From the NCBI RefSeq assembly GCF_027158485.1, contig NZ_JAMKYJ010000006.1: a stretch of 64,000 nt of DNA; one strand, given 5' to 3'. Position 1 is the stretch's first letter. Every line of letters begins with the position of its first letter. The position numbers and the translations under genes are program-made. The DNA is from Oxalobacter formigenes. GTDB lineage: Bacteria; Pseudomonadota; Gammaproteobacteria; Burkholderiales; Burkholderiaceae_D. Shown here piece after piece: positions 9,114-18,357 of the stretch. The notes under the pieces were generated by a model. The model did no database searches. It was not told where the DNA came from and was given only the letters and a program-made list of their open reading frames with translations.

Positions 9114-9320
9114 TCTGATTTTTTTTGTAAATTTCAGACGCAACTTTCGCGTCGAAAGAAATAATACTGCATGAAAATTCTTCGGTCAGCCTGTATTTCG
9201 TATTCAATATCCGGAAAACAGGCATATAAGACAGTGACCGAGATTGTTGCCTTCATGTTTTCAAAAATATTTGCCTGCATTGAAAATCGAAGGCTTACGA
9301 TTGTGCAGGTGCTTTCCTGT

Positions 9321-10463
9321 TTAAATTCCTTGTCCGGTGGTATACCAGTTGCAATTCGAATCGATATTGGCATTGGTATAGTAAATTCGCGGTGTAAATG
9401 ACGTGGTTGTTTTTACATAAGGTATTGCACCGACCAGCGCACCGTACGATGGAGCAGCCGCATCGCTTACGGTCATCACTAATGTGTAATCATTTCCGGA
9501 ATAAGGCTTTAACAAGGTAATGGCTTGATTCGATTTTGACGTCTGTCCTCCCTGCTCCAGCCAGCCGTCCGACCATTTCCGGTACCAGTTCGTCCCGTCG
9601 TTATAGGCATCGATGACATACCTGACCGGTTTGCTGTCGATGACCCTGTCCAGTTTGCCATCCACTTCATTGGCCAGTCCGGTAATGTCGATCAGGCCGG
9701 GATTGGTGGCGGCATCGAAGGCTTTGATGCATGGTAGCAAGGTCAACGCAGGAGGCTGGACGCTATCAGATGCACCGTAAATTGGATTGGAACGGGACGC
9801 GTCAAAACCCAATTTCCAGCCATTTCCGGTGTTTCCGGAAGTGGCATCATATCCAATCGCACCGGCATTATAAAAACTGCCGGTTAAATTCGACGAAGAA
9901 TAATCATCGATTGGCCCGACAACCCCGGCAATATTCGGAAGCCCCGCCTCCCGTTTAACTCCGGGAGTAGAACTGCCTTCTGCAAACCGGTCAATCAGAT
10001 CCGGCAGATTGAACGTCGTCGATCCATCACCTGAACCAAATGTCGTCCCGATAGCGGCAAACAGATCGGGGTATGTTTCCCTTCCCACTTGCGAACCATC
10101 CGCTTTCAGATAACCTGCTGGTGGTGTTGCCATCGCAAAGTAGTCGATGGAACCGACAGGCGTACCCCGTTTGGCGATTTCCGCTTCCAATGCCAGCGTT
10201 TTTCCCTCCAGCTCCGACCTGTCGACTTTATTTTGAATGGCCGATTGAATCTCTTCAGAATCCGCTTTCGAGTCGATCTGTTCTGCCCATTGTTTCAGGT
10301 TAATTCCCAACGCCTGTCTGGCCGCTTCCTTGTCGCTGCTGTCTTCTCCAAGCAACTCTTTGAGATAATCCCGCAATTTGCCCAGTGCGCTTTTCATTTC
10401 GCCTGTTGTCGTTCTCGGCTGTTTGTTCCCATCCAGCACGTTCTTTTCCGGTAATTTCGTCAT
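9321..10463 (-). CDS. Phage tail-collar domain protein 2
   Basis: 380 aa. The start MTKLPEKNVLDGNKQPRTTT is nearly the same as in the third gene (MTKLPQKDLLSGSK), and residues 1-55 look like a virion or partner attachment segment. Next comes the tail-collar domain (GSIDYFAMATPPAGYLKADG, FNLPDLIDRFAEGS), a middle region (9769-9986) identical in DNA to gene 3, the linker shared with gene 1, WSDGWLEQGG, and a unique tip. The gene is thus a mosaic of the other two. ATG 10463 has GGAG 8 nt upstream. It lies between tail gene 1 and the autotransporter remnant on the same strand. Confidence 0.87.
   Translation of the reverse strand: MTKLPEKNVLDGNKQPRTTTGEMKSALGKLRDYLKELLGEDSSDKEAARQALGINLKQWAEQIDSKADSEEIQSAIQNKVDRSELEGKTLALEAEIAKRGTPVGSIDYFAMATPPAGYLKADGSQVGRETYPDLFAAIGTTFGSGDGSTTFNLPDLIDRFAEGSSTPGVKREAGLPNIAGVVGPIDDYSSSNLTGSFYNAGAIGYDATSGNTGNGWKLGFDASRSNPIYGASDSVQPPALTLLPCIKAFDAATNPGLIDITGLANEVDGKLDRVIDSKPVRYVIDAYNDGTNWYRKWSDGWLEQGGQTSKSNQAITLLKPYSGNDYTLVMTVSDAAAPSYGALVGAIPYVKTTTSFTPRIYYTNANIDSNCNWYTTGQGI
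9572..9706 (-). repeat. Direct repeat shared by tail-collar genes 1 and 2, copy 2
   Basis: Partner of 7881-8015, same orientation, two mismatches in 135 bp. Confidence 0.9.
9769..9986 (-). repeat. 218 bp perfect inverted repeat, left arm
   Basis: Reverse complement of 18841-19058; I compared the two copies base by base and found no mismatch. It encodes the residues from FAEGSSTPG through SRSNPIYGA of tail-collar genes 2 and 3. The flanks diverge at once at the DNA level, so the identity is recent (conversion or inversion). Recombination between the arms would invert about 8.9-9.3 kb. Confidence 0.95.
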
Positions 10464-10476
10464 GTGTTTTCTCCAT

Positions 10477-10507
10477 AAAAAAAGACCTCGCTTCAGGGAA
10501 GGAGGTC
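10477..10507 (-). terminator. Terminator-like hairpin in the leader of tail-collar gene 2
   Basis: GACCTC (pairing with 10484-10489) and GAGGTC (10502-10507) on the plus strand form, on the transcript, a stem followed by seven U and then ATGGAGAAAACAC-ATG. The U-run thus ends only about 13 nt before the start codon at 10463. A second hairpin (GACGC...GCGTC, about 10530-10546) and GCTGACCGAAG lie upstream, as for tail gene 1. Confidence 0.75.
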
Positions 10508-10639
10508 TTTCACGTTTAAATATCGGGACGCAATAAGGGCGTCATCGAAATGGTACCGGATAAAAAAACTTCGGTCAGCTTGTGCACCTGTTGCGAAAGC
10601 AGTCAATATTGTCCTGCTTTCGCATGGTGCTTGCGCTTG

Positions 10640-13426
10640 TCAGAAACTGTACCGGTACCCGATATTGAACTGCTTCTGATCGAAACGGCTGCCTTTGGCG
10701 TAGTTCGCGCCCATATAAATGTTATGCCGGTCGTTGATCTGCATGTTCAGACCGATGCCGTTATCCCACCAGCCTCCTCCGAAATCATACGATTCACGGT
10801 CGGCGCCGTTGAAGGTGTAATGGGTCTTGCCGGAAAACTCCCGGATATAGCCGGTTTTGAAGTACACATCGATCGGGTTCTTGCCCTTTATGATACTGTA
10901 ACCGGCGATGATGCTGGCGCGTCCCAGTGTCGAATCGTAACTGCCCAGTTTCGTTTGCAGGCCATTGGATGCCTGCACCGACGCACTGTTCTGGTGCGAA
11001 TACGTCAACTGCCCTTGGGGTTCGAGATACCAGCCGGTATCGGCATTTTCAAGATAGAAGCGTTTGCCGGTTTCGACCCCGATGGAAAAACCGTTCGTAT
11101 TGCCGCTTCCATCGACACCCAGTCCGCCACCGGTCACGGTGTTGAACTCGTTTTTCATGTGCATGTATTTCACGATCCCATCCACATAAAAGCCGTTGTT
11201 CGCCATGTACGTGCCGTAAACACCGAGGTGATATGACCTGACGTCGCCAGTGCCGACGCTGTAATCCACGTCTCCTTTACTCGTTCCAGCCGCTGCGCCG
11301 ACATAAAAACGTCCGTCCTGTCCGTCCAGCCTGCGGTCGACACCCATTTGCATCCCGGCGTATTTCATGTCCATGCCGCCCAGTCTGGAATCGAAATGGT
11401 CGAGCGAACCGCCATAGACCCGACCCCAGACGTCGCCGTCTTTGGCGTTACTTTGACGGAGCTGTCCCATGCGTTGCAGGAGAGTCTGGTTTTCGACGTA
11501 GCCCAGCAGGTAATTGATATTTAAGAGATTGACCGAGTTTTTGGCGGTATTGTTCAGGTCATTGCCCGGCGTGGCCGCCAGTATCCAGTACTGGGTATCG
11601 GAACGGGCAAAATTTTCTTCCCTGTCGAGTATATAGGAATAGGCTCCAACATCGACGCTGGTCTGCTGGATACCGGTTCCGGCATCGCCACCCAATGCAA
11701 AAGTTCCTGTCCCGCCGCTGGAATCCTCGACAATGCGCAGTCGTTCCGTCCCCAGTGTCGAGGTCGCGATGTTCCCCAGATTGGCGTCGCGAACGTAAAC
11801 CTTGTGCGCGCCGCTCGAACTGTCGGTAATGTAGATTTTGTCCCCGTTATTGATGGCCGTATTGCCGTCGCGAGCGATATCGGAACGGACGTAGAAAGTC
11901 CCGTTTCCGGAAAGATTGGCGATCGTCAAATCCACCCGGTTACCCGAATGGGGATTGGCGGCGTCTCCGAGAATGACCTCCGTACCGGCATCGACATTCA
12001 GGTTCGTGAGGTTGGATGAGTTCATCATCTGTCATGTTGCCGTATTTGCAAGGTTCAGGGAAATAGAGCCGCCTGCGGAAGCGTCCGTACTGCCGGTATA
12101 GCGTGCATTTCCACTGAAGTTTCCGCTAATGCTGCCCGTCGCATCCGTTACCATATTGCCGGACAGGCTTGAACGTTCGCTCATGGTCAGCTGAACTTGC
12201 CCACCCGTTGTGGCATTCAGATTGCCGGTGCCAACCGCATCGCCACTGTAGGTTTGCTTCACGATACCGGAATCGCTGGCTGTCGCGTTGCCCGTCACAC
12301 GGCTTGTATTGTCATAGGCGAGCTGAACCAGCGAACCGGCATTGTCGGAGACGAGATTGCCTGTAAATTGTGAAGCGCCATTGGCGTTCAGGACGATTTG
12401 CCCTTCTTTTTTGGCAACGATGTCTCCAGTGACGTTGTACACTCCTGCAACGGATGTGCCGTCCGCTTTTTCCGATGCGATGGAGGAACCGGTACCGGAC
12501 GAGAAAATGGCATAGCTGCCTTTGGAAGAATCCACGGTGATGGTCGTATCACCGGCCAGGTGGATTTTGCCTCCCTCAAACGATTGTTTTATGCACGACG
12601 CATTTCCCAAAAGACAATTCAGGGTTGATCCCGACCAGACTTCTCCGTCTTCGGCAGCCAGCCCGTGAGCTGTCGATCCGGTTGTCGTTATCGTCGTGTT
12701 GCCCAGGTAAATCTCGCCGGTCTTGTTGGCGTATACGGCATGGGCGCTGTTACCGGCTGTCTGGATGACACTGCCGTTTCCAACCGTCACTTCTGCGGAT
12801 GAAACCTGTGGCATCCCTTCCGTTTCCATAGTGCGGTTGCCTGCGTAGATACCGTATCCCAGACCCTGGGAGGTATTTTCACCATTGGCTTGTGTGACAA
12901 TGGTCGCGTTTTCGCCTAGCGTGATGACATTTTTTCCCCCGTTGCCTGTCTGGTTGGACAAGTTGGCCCGGACAGCGACACCGCTCGTTGTCGTGATGTT
13001 TGCGCGATCGCCGACAACCAGATTCGAAGCGCCTGTCACGGCCAGATTGAGTCCGTCAGCTGAATAGCCGGTTGTGACAATAGTCAGGTCGTCACCGATC
13101 GTCAGGTTATTGCTTGAGCGCTGCATGAGGGCGTCAGACTGGGAACCGGTTGTGTTGACCGTGACTTTGTTCAAGGTGCCACCCTGGTTATACATGCCAT
13201 AACCGGTCAAGGGAGTAAGGCTCATGTTCTGGGTCGTATTGATTTCCACTTCATCGTACTGTCCCGGATTGCCGCAATAATAAAGTGTGTTATCTGTTGT
13301 CAGTTTCGATCCGGACGGTGTGCATACGGCAAGCGCCGGACCTGCGAGACAAAAACCAAAGCCGAATGCCATTGCCAGTTGCCTGCATAAAACAATCGGA
13401 AAAACGGTTACCGTTTCTTTCTTCAT
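10640..13426 (-). pseudogene. Autotransporter (type Va) interrupted by one in-frame TGA
   Basis: One frame of 929 codons with a single TGA at 12032-12034. The upstream part (13426-12035) has a signal peptide (cleavage near GPALA-VC) and a beta-helical passenger of repeated, Gly/Thr/Asn-rich strands. The downstream part carries the end of the passenger (SSNLTNLNVDAGTEV), an autochaperone-like stretch and a beta-barrel of about 270 residues ending in GYRYSF, the terminal Phe needed for BamA recognition. The stop falls where such proteins read A-T-W-x-M (here NTAT-stop-QMMNSSNL), so TGG probably became TGA by one transition. The barrel ORF has no signal peptide, so without readthrough the system is dead. 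A C follows the UGA, a leaky context, so low-level readthrough is possible. Confidence 0.88.
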
Positions 13427-13526
13427 ACTTCTCCTTTAATTGAATTCCCCTCTGAGCCGCATACTGAAACCAGTCATTCAGGTTTTATGTTTTTATAAAT
13501 AAAATCGGCATTTCTTTAAAAATATT

Positions 13527-13540
13527 GATTGCATGCAATC
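13527..13540. promoter_or_regulatory. Palindromic operator-like site 1 (GATTGCATGCAATC)
   Basis: Perfect 14 bp palindrome about 100 bp upstream of the autotransporter start. It shares the core TTGCATGCAA with the palindrome at 13607-13618, centre-to-centre 79 bp. A pair of dimeric-repressor sites is the simplest reading; the regulator is unknown. Confidence 0.5.
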
Positions 13541-13606
13541 TTTTAAAAACCCGCGTGTTCTTTCTGTATCACTGAATATCCAAAAAAGAATTTTTCAAGA
13601 AAATAG

Positions 13607-13618
13607 TTTGCATGCAAA
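13607..13618. promoter_or_regulatory. Palindromic operator-like site 2 (TTTGCATGCAAA)
   Basis: Perfect 12 bp palindrome with the same TTGCATGCAA core as site 1, inside AT-rich DNA. Confidence 0.5.
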
Positions 13619-14301
13619 TCAATTTCACGAATTTTATCATTAAATGTTAAATATCAAATCAATGTTACATTTTTTGATATATAAGACGTTTAAACAATTA
13701 ATAGACGAAACCCAAATTAAGCGAACTGGAGAATAATAAAAACAAACAGAATGCATCAGCTTTAAGTAACTGATTTCAAATGAAAATAATTTACACACAT
13801 AAAAATTTCCTTTATTTCGATTCACAGTATTATTTCTGTTGAAACAATAGGAAAAATGTATAAAGCGATGTTGTAAATTTACAGTGGAGATTATTTATAT
13901 TTCTTTATAGAAATAAATAAATATTACTTGCGGGATATGTTTTTTAATATTTATGACAAAAACATAATGTCTATAAATCAAATATTGATTTCAGGAAATG
14001 AAATTTGAAGGAATATGTAAAAACCTTTCAGGTTTTCAATAATGGATTTATATCGTCTCTTTATTAACGAATGGTTTTCTATGTTATAAAAAATGTTTTC
14101 TTTAAAAAACATTTCAAACAGGAAACCTGTTTAAAAAGTCCGCGTCTTTTTTTAAACAAGCTGATTTAAAAAATCATCATCGATGCCAATAGCTGAGGGA
14201 AGACGTTTTTTCCTGTTATATGGTTAGGGTAAAAAAGTGCATGACGATACATGTGCATCAGGATGAACCGGCTTCAAAACAGGTTTATAATAGGAAGCTG
14301 T

Positions 14302-14375
14302 GCGGCGGTAGCTCAATGGCAGAGCCGAAGCTTCCCAAGCTTAAGACGCGGGTTCGATTCCCGTCTGCCGCTCCA
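14302..14375 (+). tRNA. tRNA-Gly (anticodon CCC), CCA encoded
   Basis: Acceptor stem GCGGCGG pairs with CTGCCGC (one G-U), the D-stem is GCTC/GAGC, the anticodon loop TTCCCAA gives CCC, and the T-arm reads CGGGTTCGATTCCCG. The gene ends in T plus encoded CCA. It stands alone in the plus direction, upstream of the mntP riboswitch. No integrase or tRNA 3' repeat is visible nearby, so there is no sign that it serves as an attachment site here. Confidence 0.96.
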
Positions 14376-14617
14376 TTTCTGTCACTGTCCGCAATCAATG
14401 CCCTGACCGGCCAGTGTTCCTGAAACGCCAGCTCGTCATGCAACGCGTCTCCCCTCATCCGCTTCCATCGAATGCACCTGTCCTCAAAATGGGGAAAAGA
14501 CCGTTCTGGGTCATGTGTTTTGTTTCCTGAAGCAGGAAAAAAGGTTTTATTGACGTTTTTTGCCCTGAAGAAATACCAATAAAATATGGACGTGGCTTTA
14601 TCGGATTGATAAAATGC

Positions 14618-14735
14618 GCGCAGTCTCCTTGGGGAGTAGCCTGCTTCGCTTGCACGAAGCGCTTATGTCAACATATTCAGCCCTCCCGGCTGTGGTATAA
14701 GCGACCATCCGGTTTGGCGAGACCAGCGAGCGGTT
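14618..14735 (+). promoter_or_regulatory. Manganese (yybP-ykoY) riboswitch
   Basis: The leader of mntP carries the two hallmarks of this riboswitch: CCTTGGGGAGTAGCC at 14628-14642 and GTCAACATA near 14667-14675, brought together by a four-way-junction layout, and ends with GGCGAGACCAGCG. The class binds Mn2+ and turns on export genes such as mntP; here it sits about 60 nt before the mntP start. No long U-run follows, so translational control is more likely than termination (inference). Confidence 0.88.
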
Positions 14736-14796
14736 CATGTTTTCCCGGTCGGGCGCATGGATTGCTTGTCTGTTGCGTCCCGGCCGCTGTATCACG

Positions 14797-15372
14797 ATGA
14801 ATCCGATTTCCATTTTCATGCTCGGCATGGCCATGTCCACCGATGCATTCGCGGCCGCCCTCGGCAAGGGCGCAGGCATGCTCAAACCCCGTTTCAATGA
14901 GGCTCTTCGCATAGGGTTCATTTTCGGCTTTGTAGAAATGCTGACCCCCATCATCGGCTGGTTTCTGGGATCGGCCGCCGCGCGTTATATCGACAGCATC
15001 GACCATTGGGTGGCCTTCATTTTGCTGGCCGGTTTGGGCTGCCACATGATTTACGGCTCCTTTCAGGATGAACCGCAAGAAAAGGAAACCTCGCGGAAAA
15101 ACGGGATTTTTTCGATTGCCCTGACCGGTCTGGCAACCAGTATCGACGCGCTGGCGGTCGGCGTCGGGTTGGCCTTGATCGACGTGAATATCGTTCTGGT
15201 CGCCATCGTGATCGGTTTATGTACCTGGACGATGGTCACGATCGGGATCATGATGGGACGCATTCTGGGCAAAATGGTCGGAAAACGTGCGGAAATGATC
15301 GGAGGCTTTGTACTGATTGTCGTGGGCACCAGTATTCTTTGCGAACATATCGGTTCTTCCCCTGGCTTGTGA
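14797..15372 (+). CDS. mntP: Manganese efflux pump MntP
   Basis: 191 aa inner-membrane protein with six predicted helices. The two repeats of the family are clear: MAMSTDAFAAALGKG near the start and GLATSIDALAVGVGLAL after residue 105, each with the conserved Asp used for Mn2+ transport. It exports excess Mn2+. ATG 14797 is chosen by homology to the MNP..F.L start of the family. Control by the upstream Mn2+ riboswitch matches this function. Confidence 0.95.
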   Translation: MNPISIFMLGMAMSTDAFAAALGKGAGMLKPRFNEALRIGFIFGFVEMLTPIIGWFLGSAAARYIDSIDHWVAFILLAGLGCHMIYGSFQDEPQEKETSRKNGIFSIALTGLATSIDALAVGVGLALIDVNIVLVAIVIGLCTWTMVTIGIMMGRILGKMVGKRAEMIGGFVLIVVGTSILCEHIGSSPGL

Positions 15373-15686
15373 GGCTTCCTTCATCGTGCCAGGCACATGC
15401 ACGTTACTGTACCCACTTGCACGGGAATGGATCGGACTATTTGTCTGATTTCGGAAAAAACGATTTTAAAATCAGTTATATCCTGTATAAAAATTTTTGA
15501 TATTGCCGATTCTGAAAAACTTGAATTCTTCCCTGAATGAATAAGGTCAATATGTCATCGGGAACGTAAGTGTTTTTTCCATTTTCTGTCTGGATTATAA
15601 TAATCGGCTTGCAAAAGGCAATATTCAAACCCGCCTTTTAAAGGGTTTTCAAAACAATAAACGGAAAGTTTTAAAGGCACAGTAAA
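15373..15686. other. Gap of 314 bp between mntP and the acetyltransferase gene
   Basis: No gene seen. Holds a 12 bp palindrome, GATTTTAAAATC near 15463, and AT-rich sequence that should include the promoter of the downstream gene. Confidence 0.4.
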
Positions 15687-16178
15687 ATGGGAATCATTGC
15701 GAGAAAGTTCAACCCTGACGACATTGAAAGCGCCATCGATATCTGGAATGAAATTGTGGAAGACGGCATCGCCTTTCCGCAAATGGAACAACTGGACAAA
15801 CAGGCCGGACTGGATTTTTTCCTCTCCCAATCCCATACAGGCGTGGCAATCGAGGAAGACACAGGCAAAATGGTCGGCCTGTACATCCTGCATCCCAACA
15901 ACGTCGGACGTTGCGGGCATATCTGCAATACCAGTTATGCCGTGAAAGGCAGTGAACGCGGCAAGCGTATCGGCGAAATTCTGGTGAAAGACAGTATGGA
16001 ACAGGGCAAAAAACTCGGTTTCAGGATTTTGCAATTCAATGCCGTGGTCAGCACCAATGAACCGGCTCTGCGTCTGTATAAAAAACTGGGCTTTACACAA
16101 CTGGGCATTATTCCGGGAGGCTTCCTGATGAAAGACGGGCATTATCAGGACATTATTCCGCATTATCACGTTTTATAA
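15687..16178 (+). CDS. GNAT family N-acetyltransferase
   Basis: 163 aa, with the GNAT fold: N-terminal IIARKFNPDDIESAIDIWNE, the beta4 strand MVGLYILHPN, and the acetyl-CoA loop SERGKRIGEILVKD (R-x-x-R-I-G form), ending N.P.LRLYKKLGF. Transfers acetyl from acetyl-CoA to an unknown amine. ATG 15687 has AAAGG about 8 nt upstream. Stand-alone, with a bidirectional terminator about 110 bp after it. Confidence 0.9.
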   Translation: MGIIARKFNPDDIESAIDIWNEIVEDGIAFPQMEQLDKQAGLDFFLSQSHTGVAIEEDTGKMVGLYILHPNNVGRCGHICNTSYAVKGSERGKRIGEILVKDSMEQGKKLGFRILQFNAVVSTNEPALRLYKKLGFTQLGIIPGGFLMKDGHYQDIIPHYHVL

Positions 16179-16285
16179 AAAACCATTTATAAACAATGAT
16201 TTTTTATAAATGATGATTCTGATTTTTACAGTGGATTGATTCAGGCATTTCATCCTTCTTTTTAAAAGTCACTAATCATTCAAAC

Positions 16286-16317
16286 AAAAAACCGGCTGTC
16301 TATTCACGCCGGTTTTT
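16286..16317. terminator. Bidirectional intrinsic terminator
   Basis: AAAAACCGGC...GCCGGTTTTT with T-runs on both sides, between the convergent GNAT gene and the 75 aa ORF. Confidence 0.8.
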
Positions 16318-16338
16318 TATTTTTTCATTCGAATGAAA

Positions 16339-16566
16339 TCAGTTGCCTAACTTGTATTTGATCCAGTCGAATATCGTCCAGCTTGAGGGATCGACTTCGT
16401 GCGTTCTGGCTCTGGTCTCTTTGGCCCTCTTCTGCCAGTAGTCCCATTTCACCGGGCTTTTTTCCAGCCCATAGTTCCCGTTCGGGTAGGCTTTGGCAAG
16501 CACATCCATCGCGAGAGCATGTTTTATACGTTTTTTTAATGTAGAGCGCTTTTGTTCTGCTTGCAA
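16339..16566 (-). CDS. Unknown small basic protein downstream of the broken gene
   Basis: 75 aa. Not recognised. The C-terminal half (EKSPVKWDYWQKRAKETRAR, then WTIFDWIKYKLGN) is Trp-rich and looks truly coding. The overlapping frame that starts MPESIASRTK is less protein-like. Start is uncertain: TTG 16566, or an internal ATG at MDVLAKAYPNG. It lies 17 bp after the stop of the broken gene at 16584-18118 and may have been its partner. Confidence 0.5.
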   Translation of the reverse strand: MQAEQKRSTLKKRIKHALAMDVLAKAYPNGNYGLEKSPVKWDYWQKRAKETRARTHEVDPSSWTIFDWIKYKLGN

Positions 16567-16583
16567 TCGATTCCGGCATTTTT

Positions 16584-18118
16584 TTATTTTCTCTCATTCT
16601 GGTTTTTATTCTCATTCAACATCCACCCATCCACCATCGAATTGAACCGCTTCTTCAGTGCATCGCCCAGTTGTTCGATGAAGACGCCTCCCTTGCCTGC
16701 TGTTTTTATCAGGCCTTTCATCTGGCCGTCTATCGCTTTTCCTCCCACGGCTTTGATGCTCGCTATTTTGAAGGCCAGCTCCCAGTCATGGGTTCCTTTT
16801 TCCTTCACGATGCTGGCGTTGGCTTCGGCAAGGTTGATGCTGAAGTCTTTGACCATTTTGAACGCTGTCATGCCTGCTCCTGTCATGGCGGCTCCAGCCA
16901 TGAGGGACGCTCCCGGTATGGATACGGCTGCGTACGGCCCTTTTTCTCCCAGCACTTCGTATCCGAATCGGGTGAGGTTTTCGACTGTTTTGGCATCGTC
17001 TCCGGCGACGATTGATTTGTTGAGTTTTTCGATGGTGACGCTGTTTTTCAGCCAGGTCTCGCTTTTTTTGATGAAATCGAAAAGGTTTTCATCGACGTTT
17101 TTGGTAATGGACGGGTTGATGGGCTTGCCGCCGTTTGCTGTTGCCAGGGCGTGGTCTGCGAGTGAGACGAGAGCCATTCCCAGTTTTGCAGGTTCGGTGA
17201 TGTATTCGTTGAGAAAGGCGTCGCTGACGATCTGGTACTTTTCTTTCCCGTTGACGTCGGTTTTGATGGGTTCAGCGGCGGCCTCGGCCAGTTTCTGGCT
17301 GGCGGGATGCCCGAGGATGGCCTGATAGGTGGGCTGATAATCCTGTCGGGAATGGGTGACGGGGTTTGGCATGGCATTTCTGGCGACGTCGGCTATCCAG
17401 TTCAACAGGTGGTTCCCGTTTCCGGTTTCCTGTTGCCGGCGGGTGATGTCAGCGGTTTTTTCGACGAGTTCTCCAGTAGCCCGGTTGACTCCCTGCTGGA
17501 TCGGTACGAAGGCGTTGGGGTATTTTCCTTCGGGATCGGATTACGCGGCGATATTGTCGGCGTTTTCGTTCTCGCCTATCTGGTTCGCGTATGTCTGGAC
17601 GCTGTTTTGCGGAGTGTTTTCCTGTTTCTGGTTTTGGACGGATTCCTGTTGATTGGCCTGATTCCGGTTTTTGAGGTTTTCAAGGTTTTTTGCCGTATAA
17701 GGATCGTGAATTCCAATCGTGCCACTCCCGTCTTTATTCGTCCGGAAAGTTCCGGTCTTGTCTTCTTCCGTCTGGCTGTTGCCCACCCCTCTGATCTCGA
17801 TTTGCAAAGGAGGGTCTTGTTCTTGCTGTGCTTGTTTGTTTTGTTCTGCCTGCCGGGTATTTCCCGCTTGTATCCGGGCAAGGACTTCGCGTCCGAAGTT
17901 CAGGGCTGTCTGTTCTGTTTTCAGGACAGGCTCTGTCCTGATTTCCGGTCCCGTCCATTATTTTGTGCTGCCAGTCTTTTTTCTTCTTCGCTCAGTGTGA
18001 TGTCAGGCATTTTGTAGCCAAAGGCTTTTTCGAATTCGTCTGCCCTGATCGGTTGCCCGATCATGGCAAAGCCTTTCGGTACGGACGACATGGCACTCCC
18101 TGTCCAGTCTTTTTCCAA
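16584..18118 (-). pseudogene. Broken homologue of the gene at 44510-45694 (frameshift plus in-frame stop)
   Basis: Translation starts at TTG 18118 (AGGAG 7 nt upstream) as MEKDWTGSAMSSVPKGFAM and runs out of frame near 17960. The next frame continues sensibly (WTGPEIRTEPVLKTEQ...TIGIHDPYTAKNLENLKN) to a TAA at 17541-17543, after which the same frame is open to 16584 (SDPEGKYPNAFVPI to NQNERK). The rebuilt protein of about 510 aa matches the intact 394 aa protein at 44510-45694 in IG.HDP.T..N...(M/L)K, P I.T.VNGK.K, NE(F/Y).T.P and L..KAPYAA / GEKGPYAA. Function unknown. Divergent from tail-collar gene 3. Confidence 0.75.
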
Positions 18119-18283
18119 TTTTCAGCTCCTGTTTTTTTGTCTGTTTTGTCATGTCACGATGTGACTTTTGCTTCAGACTGTACACTTGATACACTTTTCG
18201 GTCAGCCTGTCTGTACGGGCTTGTGTAAAAAAACAAATGCCATGGCTGACCGAAGAGAAAAACCGTCCTAAACTGTGGGCGAC

Positions 18284-18347
18284 GGGCGCTTTTGCGCCCT
18301 TTTTTTGTTTTCAGGCCTCTCCCTTGTCGGGGAGGTCTTTTTTTATG
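18284..18347 (+). terminator. Tandem terminator-like hairpins in the leader of tail-collar gene 3
   Basis: GGGCGC-TTTT-GCGCCC followed by seven T (18284-18306), then GGCCTCTCCC...GGGGAGGTC followed by seven T (18315-18344), then ATGGAGAAACGAT and the start ATG at 18358. ATGGCTGACCGAAG lies upstream at about 18240, and its complement CGGTCAGCC at about 18199. This is the same arrangement as before tail genes 1 and 2. Confidence 0.8.
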
Positions 18348-18357
18348 GAGAAACGAT

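Larger units (their letters stand above)
13427..14301. other. AT-rich gene-free region upstream of the autotransporter
   Basis: About 875 bp of strikingly AT-rich DNA. The left part holds the two palindromes listed separately and is the likely promoter region of the autotransporter. A 61-codon frame at about 13640-13825 has AT-driven composition and no ribosome site, and I do not accept it. The base composition differs sharply from both sides, as expected for a silenced, horizontally acquired regulatory region. Confidence 0.6.

Noticed and set aside
13640..13825. 61-codon frame in the AT-rich region
   Set aside because: Composition follows AT bias; no start signal.
14302..14375. tRNA-Gly as an integration site
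   Set aside because: No repeat of its 3' end and no integrase was seen in the window.
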